Below, piece after piece: positions 21,610 through 32,465 of a stretch of 64,000 nt of DNA (its first letter is position 1; every line of letters begins with the position of its first letter). The DNA is from Eutypa lata (Eukaryota; Ascomycota; Sordariomycetes; Xylariales; Diatrypaceae). The stretch is taken from positions 806,001 through 870,000 of the forward strand of contig JAKULF010000015.1 of assembly GCA_022661535.1 (NCBI GenBank), given 5' to 3'. The translations under genes and the position numbers were made by a program. A model generated the notes under the pieces. The model saw nothing but the letters and a program-made list of their open reading frames with translations. It was not told where the DNA came from and made no database searches.

Positions 21610-23426
21610 CTTGAAGGATCTGTGGAAGTTTGACTCGAGAAGTTGTAAATGGCGAGCTCGGTCGGAGTGTGGATGCTAGAACGGTGGTGGTGATGGCGTT
21701 GGTGGTTGTTCAATTGAGTCTGGGCTAAAGTTATCGCAATTTCTCGATAATTTTTTTCTGGTGGTGCTTGATTAGGGCGGCCCAGTGTACCTAAGCGGGT
21801 GAACAACGGGTAAAATTGTTAGCTGTGCGGAATAGCAGCCGAAACGCTGGGGCCACCAGTTGCCAGTTTATAATCATACTAGTTAAATTCAATGGGGCCC
21901 GGGCAGCCACCCGTATGCCGCAGGTTTGCACCTACCTATAGTTATTAGTAGTCATGTAGGTACAATACATAAGTACCTATTTCGTGGCACCTACGGGCTC
22001 AATTTAGAAGCCATACATAATATTCCTTATGTACTTCGTATGAAGCTTCAAATTCTTCTATTGTCAGGTAAATACCATAGATACCATGAAGAAAACAATG
22101 GTTACTTCTATTAATGTATACATAAGTACGTGAGTACCCAGCTCCGAACCGGATAACCCTATGCTACATACCCAAGAAGACTTCGCTGTATTCACCCAAT
22201 ATATGTATGTCTATACAACTTTGTCAACCCCTCTTCTACTAGCACTTCTTATCTAGGTATCTATGTAGAATGACCCTTGCCTGAGACAATGCCTAATTCG
22301 AATTCGCGGACATATATACAAATTCTGCATACCTTAGGAGTGTGCTCGGACACCCATGGAAGCGCGTGTAGATAGGAGTTATATATAGTTCATGAACGGA
22401 CCGGCTTCTATAACACCCGTGTCGTGCCCAGCCGGAGACCTTCATGGCTGAATGTAACGCCACGATGTACAGAAAAGGATATGCGGGGGCACCAAATATC
22501 TAGATTATATTAGGAGAATAACCATAATTATAGGGGGTAAGTAAGGTCAGGTCGGTTTCAGTATGTATCTAGTTTCTCTACAAACATAATAAATCAACAG
22601 CTTCATTCTGAAGTATTATACATAAGTATTTTTAGTTCTAATCTCGCTGAAGCAAAAATTACTCTTTAGACGCTCTGTGGCTTGTAGTTCGAACAGGAAG
22701 GCTCACGTCTAGGTACAATACTCGCAAATTAGGTAGTAGCTACCCCATGTTACTGTAAAATTGTGAAACTCGCAGCCTTGAAAGCGGTGAAAACATCAGA
22801 ATAATGTCCGATCCAATGAGCGTTCAACGGCCTGTCTTGTGATCATCTGCATGTAAGCATATATAGGAAATGTTGCAAGAATGGGAGACAAGACCGATGA
22901 AGAAAACCAAGGGACCAGAAACTAGGGTCGCCCGGAGAGCACCCATGCGATGATCGCCCCGTGCGCTTAACCCTTCTAGGCCTCCTCCCGGCGCCATCTT
23001 GGCATATTGATCCTGACGAAACACGGCGCTACCGGGAGCTTATATCATTCTGGAGACCTGCTGCCGACGTGCGAGCGGCATTCATTCCAATCGTAGGCAA
23101 ACACAGCCTCGGTTGGCGTGTCCGAGGCTGCCTTTAGTGTAGCGAGCTCTTCGAAGGAAGATAGATAGCTTTTCCAAGCATATAGTAACTGAAGTATTTT
23201 TTCGCACATGTGTCTTAAATAGTAGTTGGGTTCACTACGTATTTCGATATGGTTCTGAAGCACTTCACATTAACTTCCTACTATCCAAAGTAGCTTTTCA
23301 ACTGCTGATAGGTTCGCCGATGAATTAAAGATTAATAATTAGTGCATATCTTCAGATTCTTCCCTTCTGCAAGTGTCGTGTCTATAACAGCTCGATTCAA
23401 CCCCACACACAGAGACGTAGATCACG
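21610..23426. other. Divergent promoter region between RPL43 and the saccharopine-dehydrogenase-like gene
   Basis: 1.8 kb with no supported gene. Reverse open frames at 21531-21806, 22824-23024 and 23045-23263 lack domains; the first overlaps the start of RPL43. TACTTCGTATG occurs near 22030. Confidence 0.5.
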
Positions 23427-24870
23427 ATGTCTTTCAAGAAACACGACCGCCAGTATGATCTCGTGGTATTTGGGGCAACCGGTGGGTTACTCAATGGCAA
23501 AAGATACACCAGCATGGACTCGAACCTAATGGGAATTGATAGGCTATACTGGTCGAATGACGGCGGAGCATATTGCGCTGCAGTTTCCCACGGACTTGCG
23601 ATGGGCTATAGCAGGTCGATCCGCAGAAAAGCTACAGAGTATAGCCAAAGAATGTCAAGCTCTCAACCCAGATCGGCCGTCACCGGAGATCGAGACCTGC
23701 AATTTGAACGATCCAGACCTTGCTGCGCTAGCGAAGAAGACCTTTGCCCTTATCAGTACGGTCGGACCGTACGCCAAGTACGGAGAACACGCCTTTAAGG
23801 CATGCGTGGAAACTGGAACCCATTACTTCGATTGCACAGGAGAGGCCGTCTGGACTATGGACATGATCCAGAAGTATGAATCCACGGCCAAATTGACTGG
23901 TGCTTGCATGTTCCCGCAGTGTGGTGTCGAATCGGCACCATCCGATTTGTTGACGTACTCCATGGCATCACTTATACGATCAGAGCTCTCAGCCTCGACT
24001 AGCGACGTTGTGGTTGATATTCATGAACTTCAGTAAGTGTGAAGCAGGATAGGGGGTATTGGGCGTTAAAAAAGAGACACTAACCAGGAGCAGCGCGGCA
24101 CCTTCAGGAGGCACTCTGGCTAGTGCTCTCGGACTCTTCGAGACGTATCACTGGAAGCAGATTGTCAAGTCACACGAGCCTTATGCTCTATCTCCTGTTG
24201 CAAACACGAAGCTGCCTCCTGCGCCTTCCGTATTTTCTAAATTGACGGGACTCTTTTCGGTACCCAACCTCGGCCTCCTGACGAAAGGTCTGACGTCGGG
24301 GACAGATGCTGCTATCGTCATGCGGACATGGGGACTGACGAAGCAGGAGCCATCACTGATTGGTTTTTTTTACGGAACAAATTTCACGTACCGGGAATTC
24401 CAAAAGACGAGAAACTTCCTCACCGGCATGCTTTTCCACTATAGCCTGGCAATAGGGGGGTTATTCCTGGTGTTCTGCCAACCATTCCGAGACCTTCTGC
24501 GTAAATTCGTCCGGAAACCCGGTGACGGTCCCAGTAAAGAGCAAACCGAGCATGACTATGTCGAGTTTCGAGGAGTTGCAACAGCAGACTTAGAAGCAAC
24601 TGCCCCTAAACAGGCATTGTGTAAAGCATGGTACAGCGGAAGCATGTATTATCGTAAGTCCCGCCTAGTTCGAATCATAACCACGGTTTGACTGACAGAT
24701 TCTGGGGTATAGTAACAGCAACATTCCTCGCCCAAGCGGCGTGCACTCTACTGGAGGAAGATGTACCTTTGAAAGGTGGTATCTACACACCTGCATGTTT
24801 AGGAGAGGAGTTTGTCGACCGCCTGAACGAGCAGGGCTTCAAAATCGAGACGAAGATCATAGATGCATGA
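23427..24870 (+). CDS. Saccharopine-dehydrogenase-like oxidoreductase (SCCPDH family)
   Basis: Four exons: 23427-23481, 23543-24032, about 24094-24653 and 24713-24870 (420 aa). The first join gives VVFGATGYTGRM, the N-terminal Rossmann GxxGxxG dinucleotide-binding loop at residues 14-25. Downstream blocks typical of the family are STVGPYAKYGEHAFKACVE, HYFDCTGE, SGGTLAS and the C-terminal TATFLAQAACTLLEED. A hydrophobic segment (about residues 295-320, FHYSLAIGGLFLVFC) may contact lipid. SCCPDH proteins are often found on membranes or lipid droplets and are annotated as trans-acting enoyl reductases; the substrate is unknown. The acceptor of exon 3 is ambiguous (24084, 24087 or 24093 all keep the frame). 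I chose 24093 because CTAAC then lies far enough upstream to be the branch point. Confidence 0.85.
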
Positions 24871-25969
24871 CCTCACTTCAGACTGATAATAGATACAGGC
24901 GGATGGAATTAATGCTGGTTTGAGGGGGCATTCCAGGAATATCAACTCAAAGAACCAAGGCAAGGGTAACAGGTAATAAGGGTAATGGTAAATTGCATTG
25001 AATGAGGCCCCAGCATCGGAGTTTCAATGGTCTGGATAAATTTATGACATTTCTTGTGCACCAGATCAAAGCCATATGTATCTGATATTAACGCTTAATA
25101 TATCCATGTTACTGAAGGAAAAGAAAACCGAGAGCCTCGTGAACAGATACCTACCTGATATAACCAATCAGCAAACCCTGAAGCTGTGGTGTGCCGTGGT
25201 GTATGATACAGCTGTCAGTAGTTGATTGGGTACTTAATTATCCCCCGCAAAAGGGCTGGCCAGAGCATTTTGAACATCATCATAATCAGGGCCATCTGCA
25301 GTCAGCCGGCCAATCCAGGGGTGTATCAAGGGGTGCAAGTGCGCCTAAAACTTTTCTTTGGAGTGTTGATCCGGTTGTGTTAATAACGTCATCAGAACAA
25401 ACTTGAAGGAACTTCGTTAGGTATACATAATTATTTATATGTCTATTAGACTCTAAGTACCTAGAGCTAGTAGTTATCCACTGCAATGTTTGCGCCAGAT
25501 GCCGTGGTATGTATGTATGTAGTTACACGCTATTGTGGATCATGTACCTAAGGGTATTTCTAGTCTAACACTAAGGTGATCTCATGCTCCGGCATCATTT
25601 CTGGAAACGCGGCAGAAGAATATGAACGTGTACCTTCTCTTTCCCTTTCCCACGTAACGTAACAACAACAACAAATCTTACCAACTCCCATTATTTTTCA
25701 ATTGATTCCGCTGGGTTGATTCTACAATAATCATGTCTTATATAGCTATACGGTAATACGCCGGTTCTCAATTAAGGTGGTAACTACTGCAATAACCCAA
25801 TTATTATAGACGACAGCTCTACATACACTATCTAAGACCGAGACCAATGTTGAGCTTGCTCTGTATAAACTCAACATACTGAATTAACTCCCACCCAACC
25901 ACCACTACTTACGGGGCTTCAAGTAGAGGTTCTCCCCTCGGTCTTTGTTCCCGTTCATCCGCCCTCGCC
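24871..25969. other. Intergenic region
   Basis: Between two co-directional genes. No supported gene. The region before 25970 is probably the promoter of the DUF155 gene. Confidence 0.5.
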
Positions 25970-27838
25970 ATGGCCTCGTTACCACGAAGCCCAGTAGGCC
26001 CGACAATACCTACCAGCTCAGCCCCAGAACGAGTTCCTCTCCTGCGCCAGGATACCGCTCGGCCAGACACTGCACGTCCTAGAGGCTCTCGCAGTGTTAC
26101 TTTCAACCCTAACCCTGTCACGAGAACCATCGATCCGGACCCCTTCTCGTCCCTTAGCTCTTCGCCGCGAACTGGTCCCCCCAATCCTCTCGGCAATGCT
26201 CGTCCCGGGTCGGCCTCGGCGTTGTCAGGGAGCGGTGCTCCTAATGCGCCCAGCTTATCAGCTTTGAACAGCCGTCTGCGCCGACGTAACAGCTACGGTT
26301 CTGCTTTCACCGCACTCCCACCGATCGCTGGTCCCGGGGCCAAGATTGGGCCCCAGCGTAGCTCCAAGAATGCCCAGAAGCTGAAGCTGCTCCCAAACCT
26401 AGAACTCGAAGAAGACGAAGCTCCAGATGAGGAGAGCGGCAGAGATGTCTACTCGCAGTACACGCGGATAAAAGATCCCATGGCCAGGCGGGATGCCGCT
26501 CGCTTAGGCAAAGCGGATCGGGACAAGCTCCCAAGGGTAACAGCCTATTGTACAGCAAATAAGTACCAAATGGAAGGCTTGATGCGCTTCCTCAAGGGAA
26601 AAGCGAGAATACGAACAGCAAACCCCAAATTGATAGACGAATGCATATACACACCGTATAACTACGGAACAAACAAATCGGTGGAGCGAGCCGAGATGAG
26701 CGACCAAACACGAGAGAGGCCCGTAGCGACACGTGAAAGGAGGCATTCGACCGGACAGGTGGAAGAACATTCAGAATCATATCGGAGGGATGATATAATG
26801 GACCAAAATTCAGAACATCAGCGCGACGATTCGTCAGGCTCACAGGACAATTTCAGCGTTGGCAGAGACATGCACAACGACCTTTCATACCCCTCTCATC
26901 CAGACGATGAGAGCGCTATACACGATCCGCCATCCCCACGACCACGGGACGCTGACTTTGATACTACTGTACATACGCCCGAGGTGTTTCTGTTTGACTA
27001 CGGTGTCGTCGTAATATGGGGCATGTCCCCTACGCACGAGCAGCGGTTCCTAAAAGAGATCTCTAAGTTCGGGGAGGAGAAACTCGAGCCAGACGACGTG
27101 GAGACGGAATGCTTCAACTTCTACTACACGCGCGAGTACCAGCCGCGGATTTATAACGACTTCATTACCTTGCGGGATAAGCGCAATTACATGACCAAGC
27201 TGGCCATATCGCATGCTCTAGCGCAAAGTGTCAAAGTGAGTCGAGCCGTGCTCACATTATGATAAAATTCCCCAGGTTGTGTTATGCCCCTTTATTTTGC
27301 TGACACCCCAACCGCAGACCTCGCTCTTCGAAGAGCTCATCGCCTCAACGGTCGACACTTGCAAGGACGTGCCGACGCAGATCGCGCTGACGGGAAAGAT
27401 CGCGCTGTCGCGGCGGCAGATCAACATGCAAATCGGCGAGCTCTTCATTCTGCGTATCAATATCCACCTGAACGGCAGCGTCCTCGACACGCCCGAGCTC
27501 TTCTGGGCCGAGCCCCACCTCGAGCCCGTCTACCAGGCCGTTCGTAGCTATCTCGAGATGGACCAGCGCGTCAATCTCCTGACCGAGCGCATGGATGTCA
27601 TTGCCGACCTGCTCGCCGTGCTCAAGGACCAGCTCAGCCATGGCCACGGTGAGATGCTGGAATGGATTGGTAAGTCCATGCTTGAACTCAAAAAAAAATT
27701 AGAGTGGAAGTATATATGATACGCGAATCCTGGCTAACTTGTCAATGTCCTCAATGAATAGTCATCGTCTTAATCGCCGCCGAGATACTAGTCGCTGCTA
27801 TCAACATCGTCGTAGATCTCTATGCTGGCGTGGATTAA
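25970..27838 (+). CDS. DUF155 (RMD1/RMD8/Sif2) family protein
   Basis: Three exons: 25970-27235, 27318-27669 and 27762-27838 (564 aa). Both joins keep frame (K|TSLFEELIAS and WI|VIVLIAAEIL). The N-terminal 170 residues are Ser/Pro/Arg-rich. A first conserved block lies near 185-230 (RVTAYCTANKYQMEGLMRFLKG...YTPYNYG), and a long acidic Ser-rich insertion separates it from the main DUF155 block from about residue 340 to the end (FLFDYGVVVIWGMSPTHEQRFL, ELFILRINIHLNGSVLDTPELFWAEP). The protein ends with a C-terminal transmembrane helix (VIVLIAAEILVAAINIVVDLY). In yeast this family is required for meiotic division and sporulation; human RMND1 supports mitochondrial translation. The C-terminal TM helix without a clear presequence suggests the Sif2/Rmd8-like branch. 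Confidence 0.88.
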
Positions 27839-28674
27839 AAGCAGCTAGTGAGCGCTTTCGTCTAAGGTTGTGGTCTACTCGCATAAGGAGATCGAGGTAG
27901 ACTTGCAACGGATTTCATAAAGGAAGCTAGGAATCCCTACGTCGTGAGGTTCTACTTAAGAGGACATGTACATTACACTACTACCACTTGTACCATCGTA
28001 GCAAAGCATTGGGTTGGGTTTGTAGAAAGACCAAGAAGAGAAAAACTAAAAAGCAATGGAGCTAAAGGGTATTTGAATGTTTCAGGGAAAGCATCCCGGC
28101 GCAAAAGGCCACCAAAACAGGGGGTTGGACATCAAAACAGCTTAGGATCCTGTAAAAGGCATCGTCATATTCATTAAACGCTCTACCTGCTCACATAGGT
28201 AGCTTGTATCAGTGACAGGGCTATCCGCTCTTCTCCCTTTTGTGACCATAACTATTTCCTAGCAACCTGCTCGTGTTCCGCAAGCCCAGCGCATCTAATT
28301 TTTGGTTCCCAACTATTCGTACATGTATGTCTATGCATTCTTCTATCCCGCTTTACTATCGAGAGAGAGATCAACCAGGCGGAATCACCTCTTCGCCTTC
28401 CCGAAGCGGATCCTTACCTTCGCAATGGAAAAAAAACTCCGCCCTAGGAAAATCAACGGAGAAAAATATTAAAAATAGAAGGGCATAAAAGCTATAGCCC
28501 TTCTTCTTATGCAGTGCAGTACCAGAGTCATCACAACGCGGCACCCGGCTTCTTAGGTGTCCGTCCCGGCGACCAGACAACCAGAAGAGGGGTCGGTACC
28601 GAGAGATTGCCGTAGTCAAACCGGGATGAGCTTCGCTGTGGGGTGGGAGTTCGTGTAGTAGCGGGGGGAGGCTC
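27839..28674. other. Convergent intergenic region
   Basis: 3' flanks of the DUF155 gene and the HMG-box gene. No supported gene. Open frames at 27944-28177 and 28273-28488 have no recognisable domain. Confidence 0.55.
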
Positions 28675-29712
28675 CTAATCGTCAACCGGTCCGTCATTAT
28701 CCTCCACCTCGGTCTCGTACTGGTCCGGGTCCGCAGCCGTCGCACTAGCGCCGTGGCGGGACGGCAAGTCGGCCATCTCGATGTCGTGGTCATCATCATC
28801 ATCGCCCTGTATCGAATCCTCGAAACGGGCGGAGCGAGATGCCGCCTCGCCGCCGCCACCGCCTCGGCGGCTAGCACCGAAGTTGCTGTCCCGGCCACGC
28901 GACCGGTCTCTGGCAGCGGCCTCCTTGTTGCTCCGCTTGATGGCCTCGCGCTCCTCGCGCCAGTGGTAGAGCTCCTGCTCGTAGCGCGTCTGGAACTCCT
29001 CCTTCTCCTTCTCGGGCAGGTCCTTCCAGCCCCGGGCCAGCTCCTCCTCCAAGCGGAACTCGCCGGCGGCGATCTTGTCCTTGTTCTTGGCCTGCAGCAC
29101 GGGGCGCATGTCTTTGCAGTAGATCTCGAAGGCGTTGCTCGGTCTCTTAGACGGTTTCGCGACTCCGTTGCTTGCGGCGCCGCGGCCCCCGCTGTGGTGG
29201 TCCTTCTGGGAGTCCATCTGGGAATGGGAGAAGGCGTCGGAACTCGGGGACAAGGTATTGACGTTTTGGCTGATGAAGGTCGCGTTGGGGTTGCTGCCTT
29301 CGCCCGTCGGCAGCAGAGACGGCTTCCGGTGCGCACGCTTAGTTCGCAGAGGTTTGTCTTGGGGCTGCACACGTCGTTAGCACTTTATTCTCCCCTCAGG
29401 CAATTTGCTCGGGGTATAAATGCATCCATCCAAAAAACATACAGTGGGGGGCGGGCTGGGGCTGCCCTCGGAGTCTTCTACATTGGTACTGGTACGTCTT
29501 GAGATCTGCTCGAGCAAGAAAGCCCGCTCAAGGCGGCTCTTCTGGATCTGACGCTTAAGTCTTGCGAGACGGAGCCGGTAGGCGTCATTCTCGTCCTCGA
29601 TCTCTTTCGTGCGCTGCTTAAGCTGGACGCATTTTCTGCGATAGGCCTCTTCTACGGTAGGAGGCAGGGAAGGGGGGTTCGCTGTGTAAATGGTAGTTTC
29701 TTCGTCAGCCAT
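28675..29712 (-). CDS. HMG-box chromatin protein (Nhp10/INO80-subunit-like)
   Basis: Two exons: 29712-29443 and 29364-28675 (319 aa). The 78-nt intron has donor GTATGT and TGCTAAC followed by GTGCAG. The N terminus is a coiled coil (about residues 20-70, EEAYRRKCVQLKQRTKEIEDEN...). One HMG box lies at about 151-215 (KRPSNAFEIYCKDMRPVL, ELARGWKDLPEKEKEEF, YEQELYHWREE). The tail is Arg/Gly-rich then very acidic. An N-terminal leucine-rich coil with a single HMG box is the layout of fungal Nhp10/Nht1-type INO80 subunits; other HMG proteins cannot be excluded. Start choice: the ATG at 29712 has A at -3 and G at +4. Two further in-frame ATGs lie 3 and 15 nt upstream. A separate upstream exon (ATG at 29960, donor at 29945, acceptor at 29700) would also splice in frame and replace the first residues. 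Confidence 0.78.
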
Positions 29713-30668
29713 CATGCCATATACCATTTAGCTACGAAATGATTCGAATGACGGTAAAAAATAGATGCGATCAATAACGGTAAAAGAGTTGAGTGGAAAT
29801 GTTGAAGTTGGTTCGAAAGTAACGAAGAGATGGGTTACCAAACATGCAACATGGTGATACACAGTGTTTATCGTGTGTAACGCGATAAGGCAAGGTGGTA
29901 AGGAATGCTTCCATGACAATGGGATAAAATGTTGAATGGGCTTACCATTCTGAGGTGCCATCGCAAATACAATGGCCCAACAGCTCTAGAAGCTGGGTTA
30001 GGAGGCGGGATATTACAGACAAGATGTCGAATTGTAATTGAATTGATTGGTTGACGGCGTATCGAAAGATGGAATTGAAGTAATAAAATACGCCTGTGTA
30101 GATGAGAGAAATAGACCTCTAGGGATGGCGGTCTCTCCGGCGACTAATGCCTACTCGAAGGTGAAGGTGTTGTGTGAATGAAGTTGTGTCGCACTATAAC
30201 GACGGCGAGGCTGGTGATGCAGATGGGTGATGGGCTGAGGGTAGATGTGGATGTGGATGAGGATGTGGATATGAGTTGGAACCGTACCGTGTATGTAAGT
30301 AGGCAGGGATTCTTCTGCAATCAACTCCGTTTATTGTAGGTACACGTGTGTACGTAGTACCTACCTAGGTAGTTAAGTTGGCGTCGACATACAGGCTACA
30401 GCACCTATCTAATCAGCTAATCTTGACCTCATTGGAAGCTTTTTAGGGATAGCTGTATGTATGTACATTACAGCCAGTAGTACTTCGTATGTGGGCAATG
30501 TACATACAACCCCACATAACTTGCAAAGCTATGATTTTCTTCAACTTTGGGCCTGTTTGAACTTGACCTTTTAGGTAAACCTTCGAGACCGCCAGTATTC
30601 ACATCGCCTTCTAGCACACCTAGACTTTCCTGAGTGCATAGAATCTAATCTGACCTGAATATTTTATC
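29713..30668. promoter_or_regulatory. Divergent promoter region between the HMG-box gene and CCT8
   Basis: About 0.95 kb between divergent starts. It contains GATGTGGAT repeats at about 30240-30275, TACCTACCTAGGTAG near 30359-30373 and TACTTCGTATG near 30481. No discrete factor site can be assigned with confidence. Confidence 0.45.
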
Positions 30669-32465
30669 ATGTCTCTAAGCATTCCCAACGCCCCAAGCGC
30701 GGGCTTGTTCAAGGGGGGCTATAACAAGTAAGTTTTACCATTCTTAACCCCACCATTGTCGTGAACTTCTTGCTTGTCGTAGACAGAAACGAACTGACAA
30801 CGCCCCTCCTCCCTTCTATAGTTACGATTCCGAGGATGGAGCCGTTCTACGAAACATCGATGCTTGCAGAGCCATCGCCTCCACCGTTCAGACTTCTTTA
30901 GGTCCCTATGGCCGGAATAAGATCGTTATCAACCATCTACAAAAGATGATCCTCACCTCGGATGCCGCTACCATTCTGAAGGAGCTCGATGTTGTCCACC
31001 CCGCTGCGAAGCTTCTCGTCATGGCAAGTCAACAGCAGGAAGCCGAGATGGGAGATGCTACCAACCTCGTCATCATACTTGCCGGTGAACTACTACGCAA
31101 AGCTGAAGACCTCCTGCGTATGGGACTAAAGACTGCCGACATCGTTACTGGCTACGAACGCGCACAAGCCTATACCTTGGAGGCTCTCGAAGAACTCGTT
31201 GTCGACAAGGTTAGCGAGATCAGAGATCAAGCTGAACTCAGCAAAGCAATCCGGACAGTCGTCGCTAGCAAGCAAAACGGCAGCGAGGAGTTTCTGGCTG
31301 ATCTGGTCTCTGAGGCCGTCCTCGCCGTGCTCCCCAAGAACCCTGCTAACTTTAACGTTGACAACATCCGGGTCGTCAAGATTATGGGCGGAAGCTTGGA
31401 GCAGAGCAGAGTTGTCAAGGGTATGGTGTTCCCCAAGGAGCCCAACGGATCGGTCAAGAAGGCTAGCAAGGCCAAGGTCGGAGTTTATTCCTGCCCCATC
31501 GACGCCAGTCAGACCGAGACCAAGGGGACCGTTCTCCTGCATAACGCGAAAGAGATGATGGACTTCACCAAGGGCGAGGAAGCCCAACTCGAGACCGCCA
31601 TCAAGGAGTTGTACGATGCTGGACTGAGGGTGGTGGTAGCCGGGTCCACTGTCGGAGACCTCGCCATGCATTTCCTAAACCGCTACGATATTCTCGTTCT
31701 CAAAATCCAGAGCAAGTTCGAGTTGCGTCGTATCTGCCGAGTTGTGGGGGCAACCCCTCTGGCCAGGCTAGGTGCTCCCATGCCTGATGAGATGGGTTCG
31801 GTCGATGTAGTTGAGACCCTTGAGATTGGTGGCGACCGTGTCACCGTCTTCAGACAGGAGGACGAGGTCACTCGGACCGCCACGCTTGTCCTCCGAGGAG
31901 CTACGCAGAACCATCTCGACGATGTCGAGCGAGCTGTCGATGATGGTGTCAACGTGGTGAAGTCCATTACCAAGGATCCACGGTTGGTACCGGGTGCCGG
32001 TGCAACAGAGGTCCAGTTAGTGGAGAGAATACAGGCCCAAGCCGACAAGACCGCCGGTCTTGCCCAGTATTCCATCCGGAAATACGGAGAGGCGTTCGAG
32101 GTAGTCCCAAGAACAATAGCCGAAAGTGCAGGTCTAGATGCCACCGAGGTACTAAGCAAGCTCTATACCGCACACCACAAGAGGGACGACTGGACAACGG
32201 GTGTCGATATCGAGGTAGGTTATCCGCTTCAACTACAGTGTACAGCAATCGTTTAACTAACTTGGCATTGCAGAACGACGATAACACCGGCACTCTCGAC
32301 GCCAAGAAAGTTGGGATTCTGGATCTCATGGCCACCAAGGCATGGGCTATCAAGCTGGCGACGGAGGCGGCACGGACTGTGCTCTCTGTAGACCAGATCA
32401 TCGTCGCAAGACAGGCTGGCGGGCCGAAGCCTCCTGGCCCTAACCCGAACTGGGATGAAGATTAA
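30669..32465 (+). CDS. CCT8: CCT8, T-complex protein 1 subunit theta
   Basis: Three exons: 30669-30727, 30822-32214 and 32274-32465 (547 aa), all joins in frame. It is a subunit of the cytosolic group II chaperonin TRiC/CCT that folds actin, tubulin and WD40 proteins. The start MSLSIPNAPSAGLFKGGYNN|YDSEDGAVLRNI is characteristic of theta. The ATP-binding and catalytic elements are visible: SLGPYGRNKIVINHL (about 45-60), LTSDAATILKEL, EMGDATNLVIILAGELL (GDAT in place of the GDGT of many subunits) and the apical-to-intermediate region ending LVPGAGATEVQL. The C-terminal exon contains VDQIIVARQAGG and a short charged tail. Length matches the family. It is divergent from the HMG-box gene. Confidence 0.96.

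Noticed and set aside
28371..29502. 333-aa minus and 249-aa plus frames over the HMG-box gene
   Set aside because: The first starts at a non-ATG codon and is an Arg-rich frame-shifted reading of the HMG gene; the second is its antisense.
31126..32401. Reverse-strand frames (181, 158, 144 aa) within CCT8
   Set aside because: Antisense shadows of a highly conserved chaperonin gene.
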